A DNA stretch of 64,000 nucleotides, taken from positions 310,001 to 374,000 of the forward strand of contig NDFF03000109.1 of the NCBI GenBank assembly GCA_002150815.3. Reading direction: 5' to 3'. Shown piece by piece: positions 11,204 to 22,303 of the stretch (positions are counted from its first letter, which is position 1; every line of letters begins with the position of its first letter). Origin of the DNA: Grammothele lineata (Eukaryota > Basidiomycota > Agaricomycetes > Polyporales > Polyporaceae). The notes beneath the pieces were generated by a model. The model ran no database searches, was not told the DNA's origin, and saw nothing but the letters and a program-made list of their open reading frames with translations. The position numbers were made by a program, and so were the translations under genes.

Positions 11204-13645
11204 CTACACTTTTTGTACCTTGAGCAACTCCACCTTGAGAGGCAGTTCTGCCTTCCCACTGGTGCGGCCAACACTGGGCCATTGGACGCCGCCGAAGTTC
11301 CAATAAATGGGTTCCGTGAGATCCTTTGGAACGGACAATCGGAAGTGTTCCAGCATCATGATAAGGACGACCTCTGTAGAAAATTGTCAGTCCGAGTGAA
11401 TGGTACGATGCCGCACGCAATTCATGAACGCACTCATTTCCATCTCCGAGAACTTGAAGCCGCTATGATCGCGCCAAGCAGTCAGTTAGGCTATACAGAG
11501 CAACGTAAAAGCTCAGGGTAGCACTCACATGCACGCCCGGCTCCCGCCCAGGAACGTCAACCTTCATGGCACGAGGCAGTCAGCCCGGATCTACCATCGT
11601 CAGACATAGCAGCCAGGTAGTTACTTACAAGTGCGAGTATACACCAGGGATGTGCGCGTCCACGACCGCATCCGGGAGCTTCGACCAGCGCTCCGGCCGC
11701 CACTCGTCTGCGTCTGGGCCCCAGAGCGCGCGATTGCGGTTCGATGCGAGGATGCTGATCACAACAGACGTTCCTTTCGGCACGCGTACTTCGTTCATGG
11801 TCGTGCCGTCTCGTCCACGAATGGGTTTTGACAGTGGTAGGACTGCATCTTCTACGGCGCTGAATCCCGTTCCGGATCCTGTAAGATCGTGAAGACAATT
11901 CAATGGCCAGACGACTCACGTGCGAGCGAGGAAAACGAGCGGCGGGTACCTGCGCAGCAAAAGCTTATCAGAGAATGGTTTCTAAACAACACGCAAGAAA
12001 AGTCTCACATCCTCAGGGTTTCTCTGCAAACGGCATCGAGCAACGGAAGGTCTTGTAGCTGGTCGTACGTAAATTCTTCGCCCCCAACAACCGCGCGCTT
12101 CGCCTCGATCTCAGCGCGTACACGATCCTGAACCTCGGGATGCGCGGCAAGCTCGTGCAGGATATGTGCGAGAACGCCCGAGGTAGTGTCCATGGCCGCA
12201 AATACGATCGTTCTGCTCGAAGGTTAGTGGGAGTATGCTCGATGAAAGAAGGAAGGTTTCGCACGCGATCTGAGCGATCAACTGGTCGTCGGGAAGCTTA
12301 TCCTGTTCAGCCGCTGCCATGTTGGCTTGCACTATCCGCACCAGGAACGGTCCCATCAGCAGACCGAAAAAATCGCACAGATGAGTGGGATCAGATCGGT
12401 ACTCACACAGCTTGCTCATAATGTCCTTCCCCTCCCCGATCTGTCGGACAACAGCTTCTTCACCTGCAGCGAGTGCATCCATCTTCGCGCGGTAGATCTC
12501 GTGCGCCATGTCATCCATGGTATCGACTAACCGCCTTGTGTGCTGAAATGCCGCCCACGGAGCGCGCTCCGCGAGCCAGCGGCGTACCCCGCGCGACGCA
12601 TGTTGGCAGAGAGCGGGTAGTAGGATGCGGAAGGGCATTAGTGGGAGCAGGGATGGCCTGCACAAACATCGACATGGAGAGGTCAAAACCAAAGCTGAGC
12701 GCAGGAAGGATGAGAGGAATGTACATAAGGTTCTTCATAGCATCTCCCCACGGATTCGCCGTATCGGCGGTAAGGGGGTCGAAGGAATATCCAAGTCCGC
12801 CTTGACCGACAAGCTCGAGAGCGACGCGCGTCATCCAGCTCAGCAAATCAATCGTACGTGGACCATCCTGTACGCGCGTCTGGATCGCCTCGGTCAACTG
12901 CGGAGCGGAGAGGCTTCGTTAGAGAACAGATAATGTTCGTAATTGTGCGGCACGCACGCGCTCGGCGATCCTGTAAAACACGGGAAGCATGAAGCGCATG
13001 TGGTTGACGGAAAAGACTGGGTTGAGCATCTTGCGCTGTTTCCGGTGTGTCTCCCCTATCAAAAACCTCAGAATCGACTTTCAACCACCAGGATTTCGAG
13101 TCTGCTTACCCGACACAGAGAAGAGTCCAGGTCCAAAGAGTGCAATGTTCATTCTTCTCAGAATGTCAGAAGTGGTCTCTTATCTAGTATTAGATGAGCG
13201 TACTGAGTGAACTGATCTGTCTCTTCATAGAGATGTTGATCTTTCAGGATGATATGGTGAAGGGCGAGGGGATCGAAAACAAACAGCCATTTACCCTGGG
13301 CGGCTTTGAGCCTGAGAACACATCTTTCGAGCACGTACGACTTACGCCGAACATGGCATCCGCCTTCACTACTTGGCCGTACTCGGTATATAATTGCTGC
13401 TGGAATGCCCAGCTTTCACGATTGAATATTTGCTTGAAGTGTCCTGGGTGATTTGAGAACTATCGCGTGAGAGGAGGACAGACGTGGGCAGCCGTACCTA
13501 GAAACCAGTTTCCCGACGGAGACGGACCGGGAATGTTGTCCAGGGGCGAGGAGGCCACAGCTCGTGTCAAGACGAACCATATTGCCCTTATCAAGAGCGC
13601 GAACACTGTGTACTTGACAGCGAGACCTAGCAGCAGGAAGCTCAT
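11204..13645 (-). CDS. Cytochrome P450 monooxygenase
   Basis: Membrane-anchored haem-thiolate monooxygenase. The N terminus MSFLLLGLAVKYTVFALLIRA is a single anchor helix, followed by the proline-rich hinge NIPGPSPSGNW. Later landmarks: GKWLFVFDPLALHHIILKD and HRKQRKMLNPVFS (C-helix region), the I-helix motif AMDTTSGVLAHILHELA, the ExxR motif ETLRM, the PERF-like DEWRPERW, and the haem loop FLGGSRACIGFKF with the cysteine ligand. The haem loop is split by an intron after CI. The protein ends LPLKVELLKVQKV at 11204. About a dozen exons, no frame break seen. The pattern resembles large agaricomycete families such as CYP5150 or CYP5144, but family assignment needs an alignment. Convergent with FMO-2; joint function is possible but unproven. 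Confidence 0.9.
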
Positions 13646-14392
13646 GACTGCGAGTCGAAAGAAGAGGTGAGGAAGAGAGTCGAGTTCGTCGTGGGATGTA
13701 TTCCGGGGTCGTTATGAAGTCGGCCGATGAGTAACGATTTCTTACATGGGTCGGGTGCAACGATGCCGGCAGGACCCCGCTGGCTGTCTTGGCCGCATTT
13801 ATAGGAAGAAGGCGTTCTTAGAGGGGCGCGGGGAGAAGCACATCCGCTTCCATGAACGTTACCGGACGCAAAGTGGATGGAAGCGAATTGGCTAGCGCGC
13901 GATGAGCACCAAGCCAGCCTCTGAAGGTCCTCGTGTGCTTGAAGAGAGATAGTGGAGTAGGGCGTGCAGCGCTGACAAGCACTCTGCGTCGGAGAATGTT
14001 CAGGACAGCGCGCCGCCGAAGAGGTTCAATACCCCACTCAATGGTACAACAGCGTCTGCGTGACGTATACTGCACTGGCCGCGAACTGCGACATAAATAT
14101 AATGATCAGCGCTCAGGCTTCGAGGGCTAGGAAAAAACCGTACTGTCTGTGCATGTTCCCATACCGGATTGCACGGGAAGAGACAATCGATTATCCTAGG
14201 CGGCGCCGGCCGAAAACTGGCAACAGCGCTTTGAACTTGGGACAATAGAAGGTCACGTGGATCCTAAGACGCGTCGAATGCGCGACGCGCCCCTCTTTTC
14301 TCCTAGCCACCACCGTCTTCCCCCTGATAAGTCTACTACGCCATCTCTGTATCTCCATTTCCTCCCCTTTCTCTCTATTCAGGACGCACACC
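13646..14392. other. Divergent intergenic region, P450 and nse4
   Basis: 5' flanks of two divergent genes. The nse4 side is pyrimidine-rich directly before the ATG, typical of fungal promoters. No other gene seen. Confidence 0.5.
13797..13803 (-). promoter_or_regulatory. Candidate TATA box of the P450 gene
   Basis: Minus-strand TATAAAT about 150 nt upstream of the start at 13645, on a spacing that allows a short 5' UTR. Confidence 0.4.
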
Positions 14393-16053
14393 ATGGCCGT
14401 AGAGATTCCTGATCAGCAACCCGTGTATGACCCAGACCAGAACCCGGAGGACGCGCGCAACCTGAGGCGTCAATATCGTCAATTTCAGCACGAGCTGCAC
14501 GGTACGCTCAGGCTCCCAGACCTACCCTCAAACGACCACGACTGACTTTGCGTCTCCAGAGAAGCAACAGGTCATTTCTGTAGACGAAGTCGCGCAGACG
14601 CTGCAGCGGGGCAACGTGCTCTTTAACCAAGGTTCGCCTCTTTCCTTTCCCTATGCCATCTCCTCGCCCGCGCGCAGGGAACCCCTCCATCCAATCTCAC
14701 TCAAACGTTCCATCCAGTACACCAAATAAGCGAGGCGACCAATGACTCCAATCTGCTCCTGCAAATCTCGCATATCGGCGCGAACAAGGCGCGTGCGATG
14801 AAGTCCGGCTCCGGCGCGTTCGACACGGATGAATTCGTCGCGCGCCTGCTCACCTTCATGGGTGGCCGCAAACATGCCTCTCCTGCCCCCGCTGACGATG
14901 ACGATGACGATAGCGACTATGAGGACGACGGGGGAATTCTTGATTGGGAGAGGATAGGGCGCCGCGCTCTGGCGAAGAGCCGACGGGTACCGGCAATGGA
15001 CTTCATGTGCGTATCTTATTTGGTTAATCAAGTTTCTCCCTTTGCGTCGGAGCACTTGTATCCACCTTATTTTGCATCTTGCTTGAAGTCAATCGTATTG
15101 ACATGGCGGTTCTGCGGCACGTAGGCTTGGGCCCCTCTCCATTGAGCAGAAGAAGCGTCAGACTACGAAACGTGCGAAGCTCGAAAAGAACAAGGAGGAT
15201 ATGAAGAAACCACAGGAAATCAATGAAGAGGACGTAGAGCGCTCAGGGAATGAGACCACGAAGAACGTCGCCACGGTTCGTGTTGCCGATCTCATCCATT
15301 TTCCTCCCATTTGCTAAGTCCTTGCTCATTGGTGGATCCGCCATACCTCCAGCTCGAAAACCTATTGAATGAAGTCGAAGGCACCGTTAACATCTTCAAG
15401 TTCATCATCAACCCGCACGACTTTGGACAGTCTGTGGAGAATCTGTTTTACCTGTCGTTCCTGATCCGCGATGGGAAATGTGCGCTCGAGAGAGATGAAA
15501 ACACAGGGGAACCCGTCATCTGTGAGTTGCGTCCTCTTTCTGCGTCTTGCTAGCGCACAGCTTCCTCCGACCCGTTTTCTTGAGGCATATGACACGTCTT
15601 GCTTGTCTACCTCGATGTGTTTTCACGTCGGCAGTCTGGGGTTTCGGGATCGCTAGATCTCTTCGTACACATCCTTCCTCTATGCGTCGAGGCTCTTCGA
15701 GATTCCTGTGTTAGACAGGATACACGTGGTTTTATCTCGCTTTCGTTCAGAACTGCCTAGATTTCGCGGCTTCTAGGTCTTCAGTGCTGACATTATCTTG
15801 ACAGACCTTTGCGAGCAACCCACGCAAGAAGACTACGAGAACGACCTCAAAAAGCACCAGCTGGTCATGGAGTTCGACATGAACGTGTGGAAGGTCGGCT
15901 TTCCCCGATTACGTCCCGCGTTTGCGGCTACGGTGCCGAGCTGACTCCTTACCTTCCCCGTAGCGCGCGATCGAAGTGTTCGACATCAAGGAGCCGTGGA
16001 TCCCCCAGCGAGAAAAGTCGGTCATGCGCATTGGTCAGAAGTGGTACGGCTGA
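14393..16053 (+). CDS. nse4: Non-structural maintenance of chromosomes element 4 (SMC5/6 kleisin)
   Basis: Kleisin subunit that bridges the SMC5 and SMC6 heads in the DNA-repair SMC5/6 complex. The start MAVEIPDQQPVYDPDQNPED leads into RNLRRQYRQFQHELHEKQQ. Residues NLLLQISHIGANKARAMKSG and FDTDEFVARLLTFMGG form the N-terminal Nse4 domain, followed by an acidic run (DDDDDDSDYEDD) and ILDWERIGRRAL. The C-terminal Nse4 domain is clear: NIFKFIINPHDFGQSVENLFYLSFLIRDGKCAL, then a longer intron and DLCEQPTQEDYENDL...QLVMEFDMNVWK. The end is SVMRIGQKWYG, stop at 16053. At least seven exons. Intact and expected to be essential or near-essential; single copy here. Confidence 0.9.
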
Positions 16054-16738
16054 GATCCGCTATAACAACGGCTCGCGCTCGGTGTGCTTCGTGTATGTAC
16101 ATGTATGCTTGGATCTCTTGATTGGCACGTCATGCCGTTTACAGCACTGTACTTTAGGGTAATGGTATCTTAGGCCCATTTTATTCTTATGACATCCTCT
16201 CCGCTTGCTCTCGCGAAGAGGTGTTACAGCAGAGCTAGATTTAGAACCGACGTCGACTTCTGGCTGGTGAAACGTTCGTCGGCAATTTTGCCACCGCCCT
16301 TCACGCTTCTTAGAGGGCCCACCGTGACGCACTTGTGGAAACGCAGTATGATGGCAGCTTCGTGTACAATTGTCCTGTTGTATTTTTTCGTATGCGGTAG
16401 TTCTGTGGGCATCTGAGTACCTGTGGGTGCTTGCGCTCAGGCCTCGAGGATGCTTAGGTAGAGGAACTGGAAAGCGTAAACGCGAAATATGACTCCGCGA
16501 AACGGAGCCGGGCAGCCGATTGGCAGTCCGAAATGAATGGTCGGAACTCCGCAAAGGAGCGAAGAAGCGATAAGCGTGGCCACTGAAGGGGTGATGGTGT
16601 CCCTGGTCTAGACCGGACCGGGCAGGCGAGCTGATAAGCTCGTGCGGGGTATAGAACCGGGAGAGGCGAGACGGTATTAGTACAGCACGCCTCGGCCGTG
16701 CGCTACCACTCCTCGTCTCTGACGACACCCATCATCGA
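16054..16738. other. Intergenic region between nse4 and the CNNM gene
   Basis: Same-strand neighbours, so it holds an nse4 3' UTR and the next promoter. Short hairpin-forming stretches (CTCCGCGAAACGGAG near 16493-16507) are present but I assign no function. No gene seen. Confidence 0.45.
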
Positions 16739-19700
16739 ATGGTCCCGCCTCTACTCAACATTCCCTCCTCAAGACTGCTTCTCACCCTAGCGTCTGCCGC
16801 CTCGCACCATGTTCCGCCTCTGCCTCCTCTCGCCCTCCCCTCTCCCGGCCACTCCGGTATGCATTCCCTCGCCCGCCGCGAAACCGGGGAGGATGGGAAC
16901 CGCGCCGTGTTCATCGTTGAAGCCTGCCTCATTCCCATCCTCGTCATCTTGTCCGGAATATTTGCCGGTCTGACCCTGGGCTACATGAGTCTCGACGAGA
17001 CGCAGTTAAACGTGTTGAGCGTTAGCGGCACCCCGTGAGTGGCGGTTTCCCGACCACCTCGTTGTATGCGCGCCACCGCATCGTGGTGTCCACGAGCATA
17101 CGGTCTCTCTTGGCACGCGGTGCTAACGCCTCGGTTTCTCCGCGCAGAAAGCAGAAGCTATATGCTAACAAGATCAAACCTATTCGCAAGAACGGGCACT
17201 TGCTCCTCGTCACGCTCCTGTTGGCCAACATGATCGTCAACGAGACACTCCCCGTCATCTCGGACCCTGTCCTCGGCGGTGGCTTCCAGAGCGTCGTCGT
17301 CAGCACCGTCCTCATCGTCATGTACGTCTTATCTCCTAAACCCGGCCGTTCGATTCCCTTCACACGTTCGCGCTGTGTGATGTGCTTCATGACGCGTCAT
17401 CGGCTCTTCGGACGCGTTCCCGTGCTCAACACGCGTCATGACCACGTGATGCGTAGCGCCCGTCGGCGTATTGCAGCAGCAATGCTCCCATGCGTTCGAA
17501 TTTCGACCGCATGCATACGGGACATCGCGTGCACGTTCGTCGTCGTTTGAACGACGCTCAGGAATGGCCTTCACGAGCGAAGCTGTCAGACTCAGTCATT
17601 ATCTCATGCAATACGCGCTCTAACGGCGCCGAATCGGCGTCTTCGACCGTCTTATCTCGCTCCGAACACGTAAGAACACCCGCGTTGACGCTATTTCGAC
17701 CCACAGCTTCTCGGAGATCATCCCGCAATCTCTTTGCACGCGATATGGCCTTTACTTCGGTGCGAAGATGGCTGGGTTCGTTCAAATCCTCATCTGGACC
17801 TTGGTGCGTATCGCTCTCACGTCGTATCACCAGACATCCTGCTGATTCCACGGCATGCTATTGCAGGGCATTGTCGCTTGGCCCGTCGCCAAGTTGCTGG
17901 AGTTCGTCCTCGGTCCTCACCACGGCATCATCTATCGTCGCGCTGAGCTCAAGGAGCTGATTGCCATGCACTCTAATGGCGGCGAGCTTGGTGGCGATCT
18001 CAAGACTGATACGGTTACAATCATCGGAGGTGCGCTGGACCTCCAGGAGAAGGTACGAGCTCCAGATGTCGTGTAACCTTGCATAAACTAACAAGTTCTA
18101 TGACAGGTTGTCCGGCAAGCGATGACTCCTATTGAGAACGTCTTCATGCTCAGTATTGACGCAAAGCTCGATTACGAGACATTGCGCAAGGTTTGCCTCA
18201 CCGGCCATTCTCGTATACCTGTGTACGAAGAAGTCGAGATGTCGGTTCCCAAACTCCACATGGCAGGTGTCGACGTGGGCGGTGACCCATCTGCCTCCCG
18301 TCTGAGTCTGGACGGCAGGCAGCCGTACACCCAGAAAGTCAAAAAGATCGTCGGTATCCTACTCGTCAAACAGTGTGTCTTGCTAGATCCGAATGGTGCG
18401 CCTTTTCTCCGACGTCGGGACACCCGTGACACCTCGTGGGGCCACGAAAGTCTAAATCTTGTTTTTGACGCTCGTCCCTTAGACGCGACACCCGTCCGCA
18501 AGATCCCCCTGAACAAGGTTCCTTTCGTGCCGAACAACGAGCCCCTTCTCGGCATCCTCGACAAGTTCCAGGAGGGCCGGTCGCACATGGCCATCGTCTC
18601 GCGCTTCAGCGTCGAACGTGCTGCCAGTGTGAAGAAGGCCGTGAAGCGCGGGCTGACGCAACGTCTCCGCGATCGCGTAATGATGGGCGACAGCGACTCT
18701 AGCTCTAGCTCTAGCGAAGACGAGGGCCCAGGCCACGGCATCGCGTTCCAGGGCAAGAAGCGCTCGAAGAAATTCAAGCGGACGAACACTCGTGACTCGA
18801 CGCTGAGAGACGACGACCATTCGATTGAAGGGGACCACGAACACGCTACGTCGAGCAAAGGGGCCCGCAGCCGTCGCAGCAAAAAGCATGTGGTCGACAT
18901 TGAGATGGGCATCGTTGAGGACGAAGGCACTACGTCGAGAAGGCGCGGTCTCGCTCTTCCCAAGGTCGGTGGGTACGGTCGGTGGGAGCAAAGCATGCCC
19001 GCCGATGCAGTGCTCACCAAGGAGGGCGTTGAGGAGTTCCTTCAAAGCTTTGACCCCGCTGTTATGCCGCTCGGTATAATCACCCTCGAGGACGTTCTGG
19101 AGGGTGAGAGACCCATCTTTTGCTCCTCCGGCATGGTGCTGACGTCGAGTCCTCGTCCGTAGAGCTGATCGGCGAAGAGATCTACGACGAGTTCGATCCC
19201 CAGGGCCATCCGGACCTGTCTTCGTACGCTCAAACCGAGGCCAAGGTGGCTCCTCCCCTCAAGCGTACGGGTTCTGCTCCGCAGCTGGCTTCATCCGAGA
19301 TGTCGGACTCTAGCGGCAACACCGCCGTCGTCGCACCGAAACCCTCTGCGCCGACTGCCCCTGTGAAGCCGATGGCTCTCCCGACCCTACGCGCCCTCAA
19401 TTTCAAGGTTCCAGGCTTCCAACGCTCACGTAGTGCTCCACCTGTCCCGCGTGACTCTGACGGCGCACCTGACAAGGAGAAGGCCCAGGACGGGCCTCCG
19501 CCCTCGGTTCCAGAGGGTTTCGTAGCTGTGCCTTCTGAGAAGGTCCACTACGTCGGGGACGCGGATATCCATTCCGACGATGAGAAAGCCGCCGAGCTCG
19601 TTCGCGTCTCCTCCGATGAGCCTGCCCAGCGTCCTACCGCTCCTCTTCACGCGAAGACTGCAGCGCCCGTCGTCCCTGTCCCTGTCCCCATCGTCGTTGT

Positions 19701-20181
19701 TGCCCCACCGGCGCCTCCCGCTGCCCCTCTGCCTGTCCCAGCGGCCATAGCCCGCTCGCGTTCCGCCGCCCATAGCCATTCCGCGAACGTCAACGCCGCA
19801 CCGGCGGCCATTCCAACCACCGGGGCACTCCCTCCTCCTACCGTGAACAACCTCGCGTTCGGGCCGCCCAGCAGGAGTGGCTCCCCGGCGCCATCGTTCG
19901 AGCAGGCCATCCTCGTCGAGCGCAAGCGGCGCGCCGCGTCCGCATCCGGGAACCAGACTTCCGTCAAGGGCGGGTGGTTCAAGAGCAGCCCGCTGAACGA
20001 CACCGACACGCGGCACGGCGTGATCGTAGCCGAGCGCGTGAAGCGGAACCTGCGCGGCACCGGGGACAGCGTGGAACCCCTGCACTCTTCTGCTGCGCTT
20101 GCCGCCAATGTGGCTGGAGTGGATACGGAAGATGGGAGGATACCGGACGAGAAAGACAAGTCTGGGCCGGACAAGGAGTAG
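16739..20181 (+). CDS. CNNM/Mam3-type membrane protein (DUF21 + CBS domains)
   Basis: Relative of yeast Mam3 and metazoan CNNM, which act in Mg/Mn homeostasis at vacuolar or plasma membranes. The N-terminal leader is followed by the DUF21 membrane domain: FIVEACLIPILVILSGIFAGLTLGYMSLDETQLNVL, LLLVTLLLANMIVNETLPV and SEIIPQSLCTRYGLYFGAKMAGF. The CBS pair starts RQAMTPIENVFMLSID and RIPVYEE, then has a long insertion with an Asp/Ser run (GDSDSSSSSSEDEG) and basic patches before LGIITLEDVLEELIGEEIYDEFD. The last about 330 residues are disordered and rich in Pro, Ala and Ser, ending SGPDKE. One intron (17322-17706) is 385 nt, unusually long for this window. Intact by my reading. Confidence 0.85.
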
Positions 20182-22303
20182 AGGCGCTCGTCTGAGGGCG
20201 CCGTCAATGCCTTCGAGACGGAGATGGCAAGTTCTAGACGGCGGAGCCCAAGAAATAACTGCTTGAGGTCGATTACTATGATGCTTTCGTGAAGTGCTGT
20301 CGATTTCGTCTCTCCTGAAGATGCTGTACGATAAGTTGGACGAGGATGGATGGATGGAGGATCGTTTATTGTCGTGTAATAGTGCGGCGCCGACGTTGCT
20401 GCTATGTGTACATGTTGTATGACGAAGAGTTTGGACCACATACTCCATTTGCGTAATTACTTTTGTCCCTTGGAATCTTCATATTAGCATGCCTCGATCG
20501 TACCGGGCTCGAAGTTTGGTGGGTAAGTCAGTTACTGATCAAGGTGCGCGGTCAGCCACAACAAAGGTCGGCGACCAGCGCTTCGGATGATTCAATTTGA
20601 CTCTGACGTCCATCATGTTGTCGACTACTTAAGACCCTCGATGCATCGCCTCCAGCCTTCAAGAAGATCCGGATACGAGTGGTAAGTTGATCAATCTGCC
20701 GTGGGGATACTGGTGTCCCCCTGAGCCTATTCTGAATTGTGGGCGATGAGTCTCAAGTTGACACAGCCTGGTAGAACCAAGTATGAGTCACCGTCTCAGA
20801 GCCCCGCGCCTGACAGTCAAATTGCCGCAAGTATAGGAGCTCAAATGTCGACAGCGTCTACGAGGTCTGGTCAACGCCTACGCATCCTCATGCCTTCGGA
20901 CGTCGACTTGAAGAACGGCATGACGACAGACTAAGTGGGACCCACGTGCGATCTGCCCCATGCCAGAACCAGCGCGGGTTTTTGGGTTATGATTACGTTC
21001 GAACGGTAAGCGACACGACTGCCACATGGGCGCTCACCAGAGGCATCTGCTCAGTTTGAGGACTGTTGCTGCCCCTGTGCGCTGCGGCATCAACGAGCAC
21101 GAGTAGAACACCACCTGCCGGACTCACCTCATAACGGCCGCCCTGTACAACATCACGTCACATGCACGGTACGGTCCACCACTTTGAAATTTGCCATGTT
21201 GCTACGATGTTTTCATCTTCATCGCTTGCGGTTTGAGCTTCTATGCGAAGAGCATGAGCAAATCAGTATACCTGACACATGCCTCTCTGGGGGATCATTT
21301 CACTGGCCCAAGCGTCGGTAAAGCGATTGTGGGGCCCCAAGTTTTCTAGCGATTTAGCCATCAATGGCTTACTCCTGGCAGCCATTGATGTGGTGTGCAA
21401 ACATCGACCAGGAGAGGCTTCGAAGAGCCGGAGCAACAAGGCCGTCTGGAAAGTCACAGGCACGAACTTGAAGAGGCGCATCTCAGGGCCCGGATCCGAG
21501 CTACCGGTAGCTAACCGTCCCTCACTTCTTTCAGGCTCCGGTCGTGCGCCGGGCCTACAGTCTTCGTTGCGTCCTGGCGTCCCCTCAAGTAGCTAGCTAG
21601 ACGCTGTCCGTCAACTGTCTAGCAGTCACCAGATGCGCTAGCGGAAAGGATGCCGCTCGGGCTTGCTTCAGGCCGAGACACCTACCACGGCCATGCTGTG
21701 CTTGCGGTGCGTTTTGTCAACGGGACATCCCCGTACGTCCACTCAGCTCTACCACTGGCACGTCCATGACGTGCAGAAAGCTTCTACCCACCGCCTAGGC
21801 CTTGTCGCCAGAAGTAATGCAGATGGTGCATTCGGTTCTCTTGCGTCTGCGGACTGTTGCTGACAACAGCCCGTTCGATCGTCGGTCATTCGATTTTTTG
21901 GGGCTCGCTGATTTAGGCTTGCGCATCAGCATGTTTGGAGTGCGAATTCCTTACCGGAGATTCGACATGCATTCCGAAGACTGCGGGCAACTGATCTCTT
22001 TGCATCAACAGGGGCATGAACAACGTAGCCGAGAACGATCTGGATGGGCCCTTCGAGTGGGACCTGTGTGCTGGAGAAGTCAGCTGGCATGCACGTCGCA
22101 AATGAAGCTGCTCCTCACATGTTACCGCAAACTGGCCGCCTGGATGTCAAAACGTTGAACAAGTCACTTCACGTACACGCTGGAAAGGGACAGAGCCGCG
22201 CAACGGCAGCACGTCTTTTCAAGCACATATATAGGGGACGGAGAGATCATCCTACGCTAAGTCAACGACTCCAACGATACTCCCCGGCGTCGCCAAGTTC
22301 GCC
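20182..22303. other. 2.1 kb region without a recognised gene
   Basis: No open frame here shows a known motif or a coherent intron-exon pattern on either strand. The right edge carries the promoter of the oxidase gene. It could hold a decayed element or an unrecognised non-coding RNA, but nothing seen supports either. Confidence 0.45.
22227..22233 (+). promoter_or_regulatory. Candidate TATA box of the oxidase gene
   Basis: ATATATA about 75 nt upstream of the first ATG (22304), which favours that ATG as the start over internal methionines. Confidence 0.5.

Noticed and set aside
18690..18720. AGCTCT repeats as a microsatellite or element
   Set aside because: They are within the CNNM coding exon and encode a serine run in frame.
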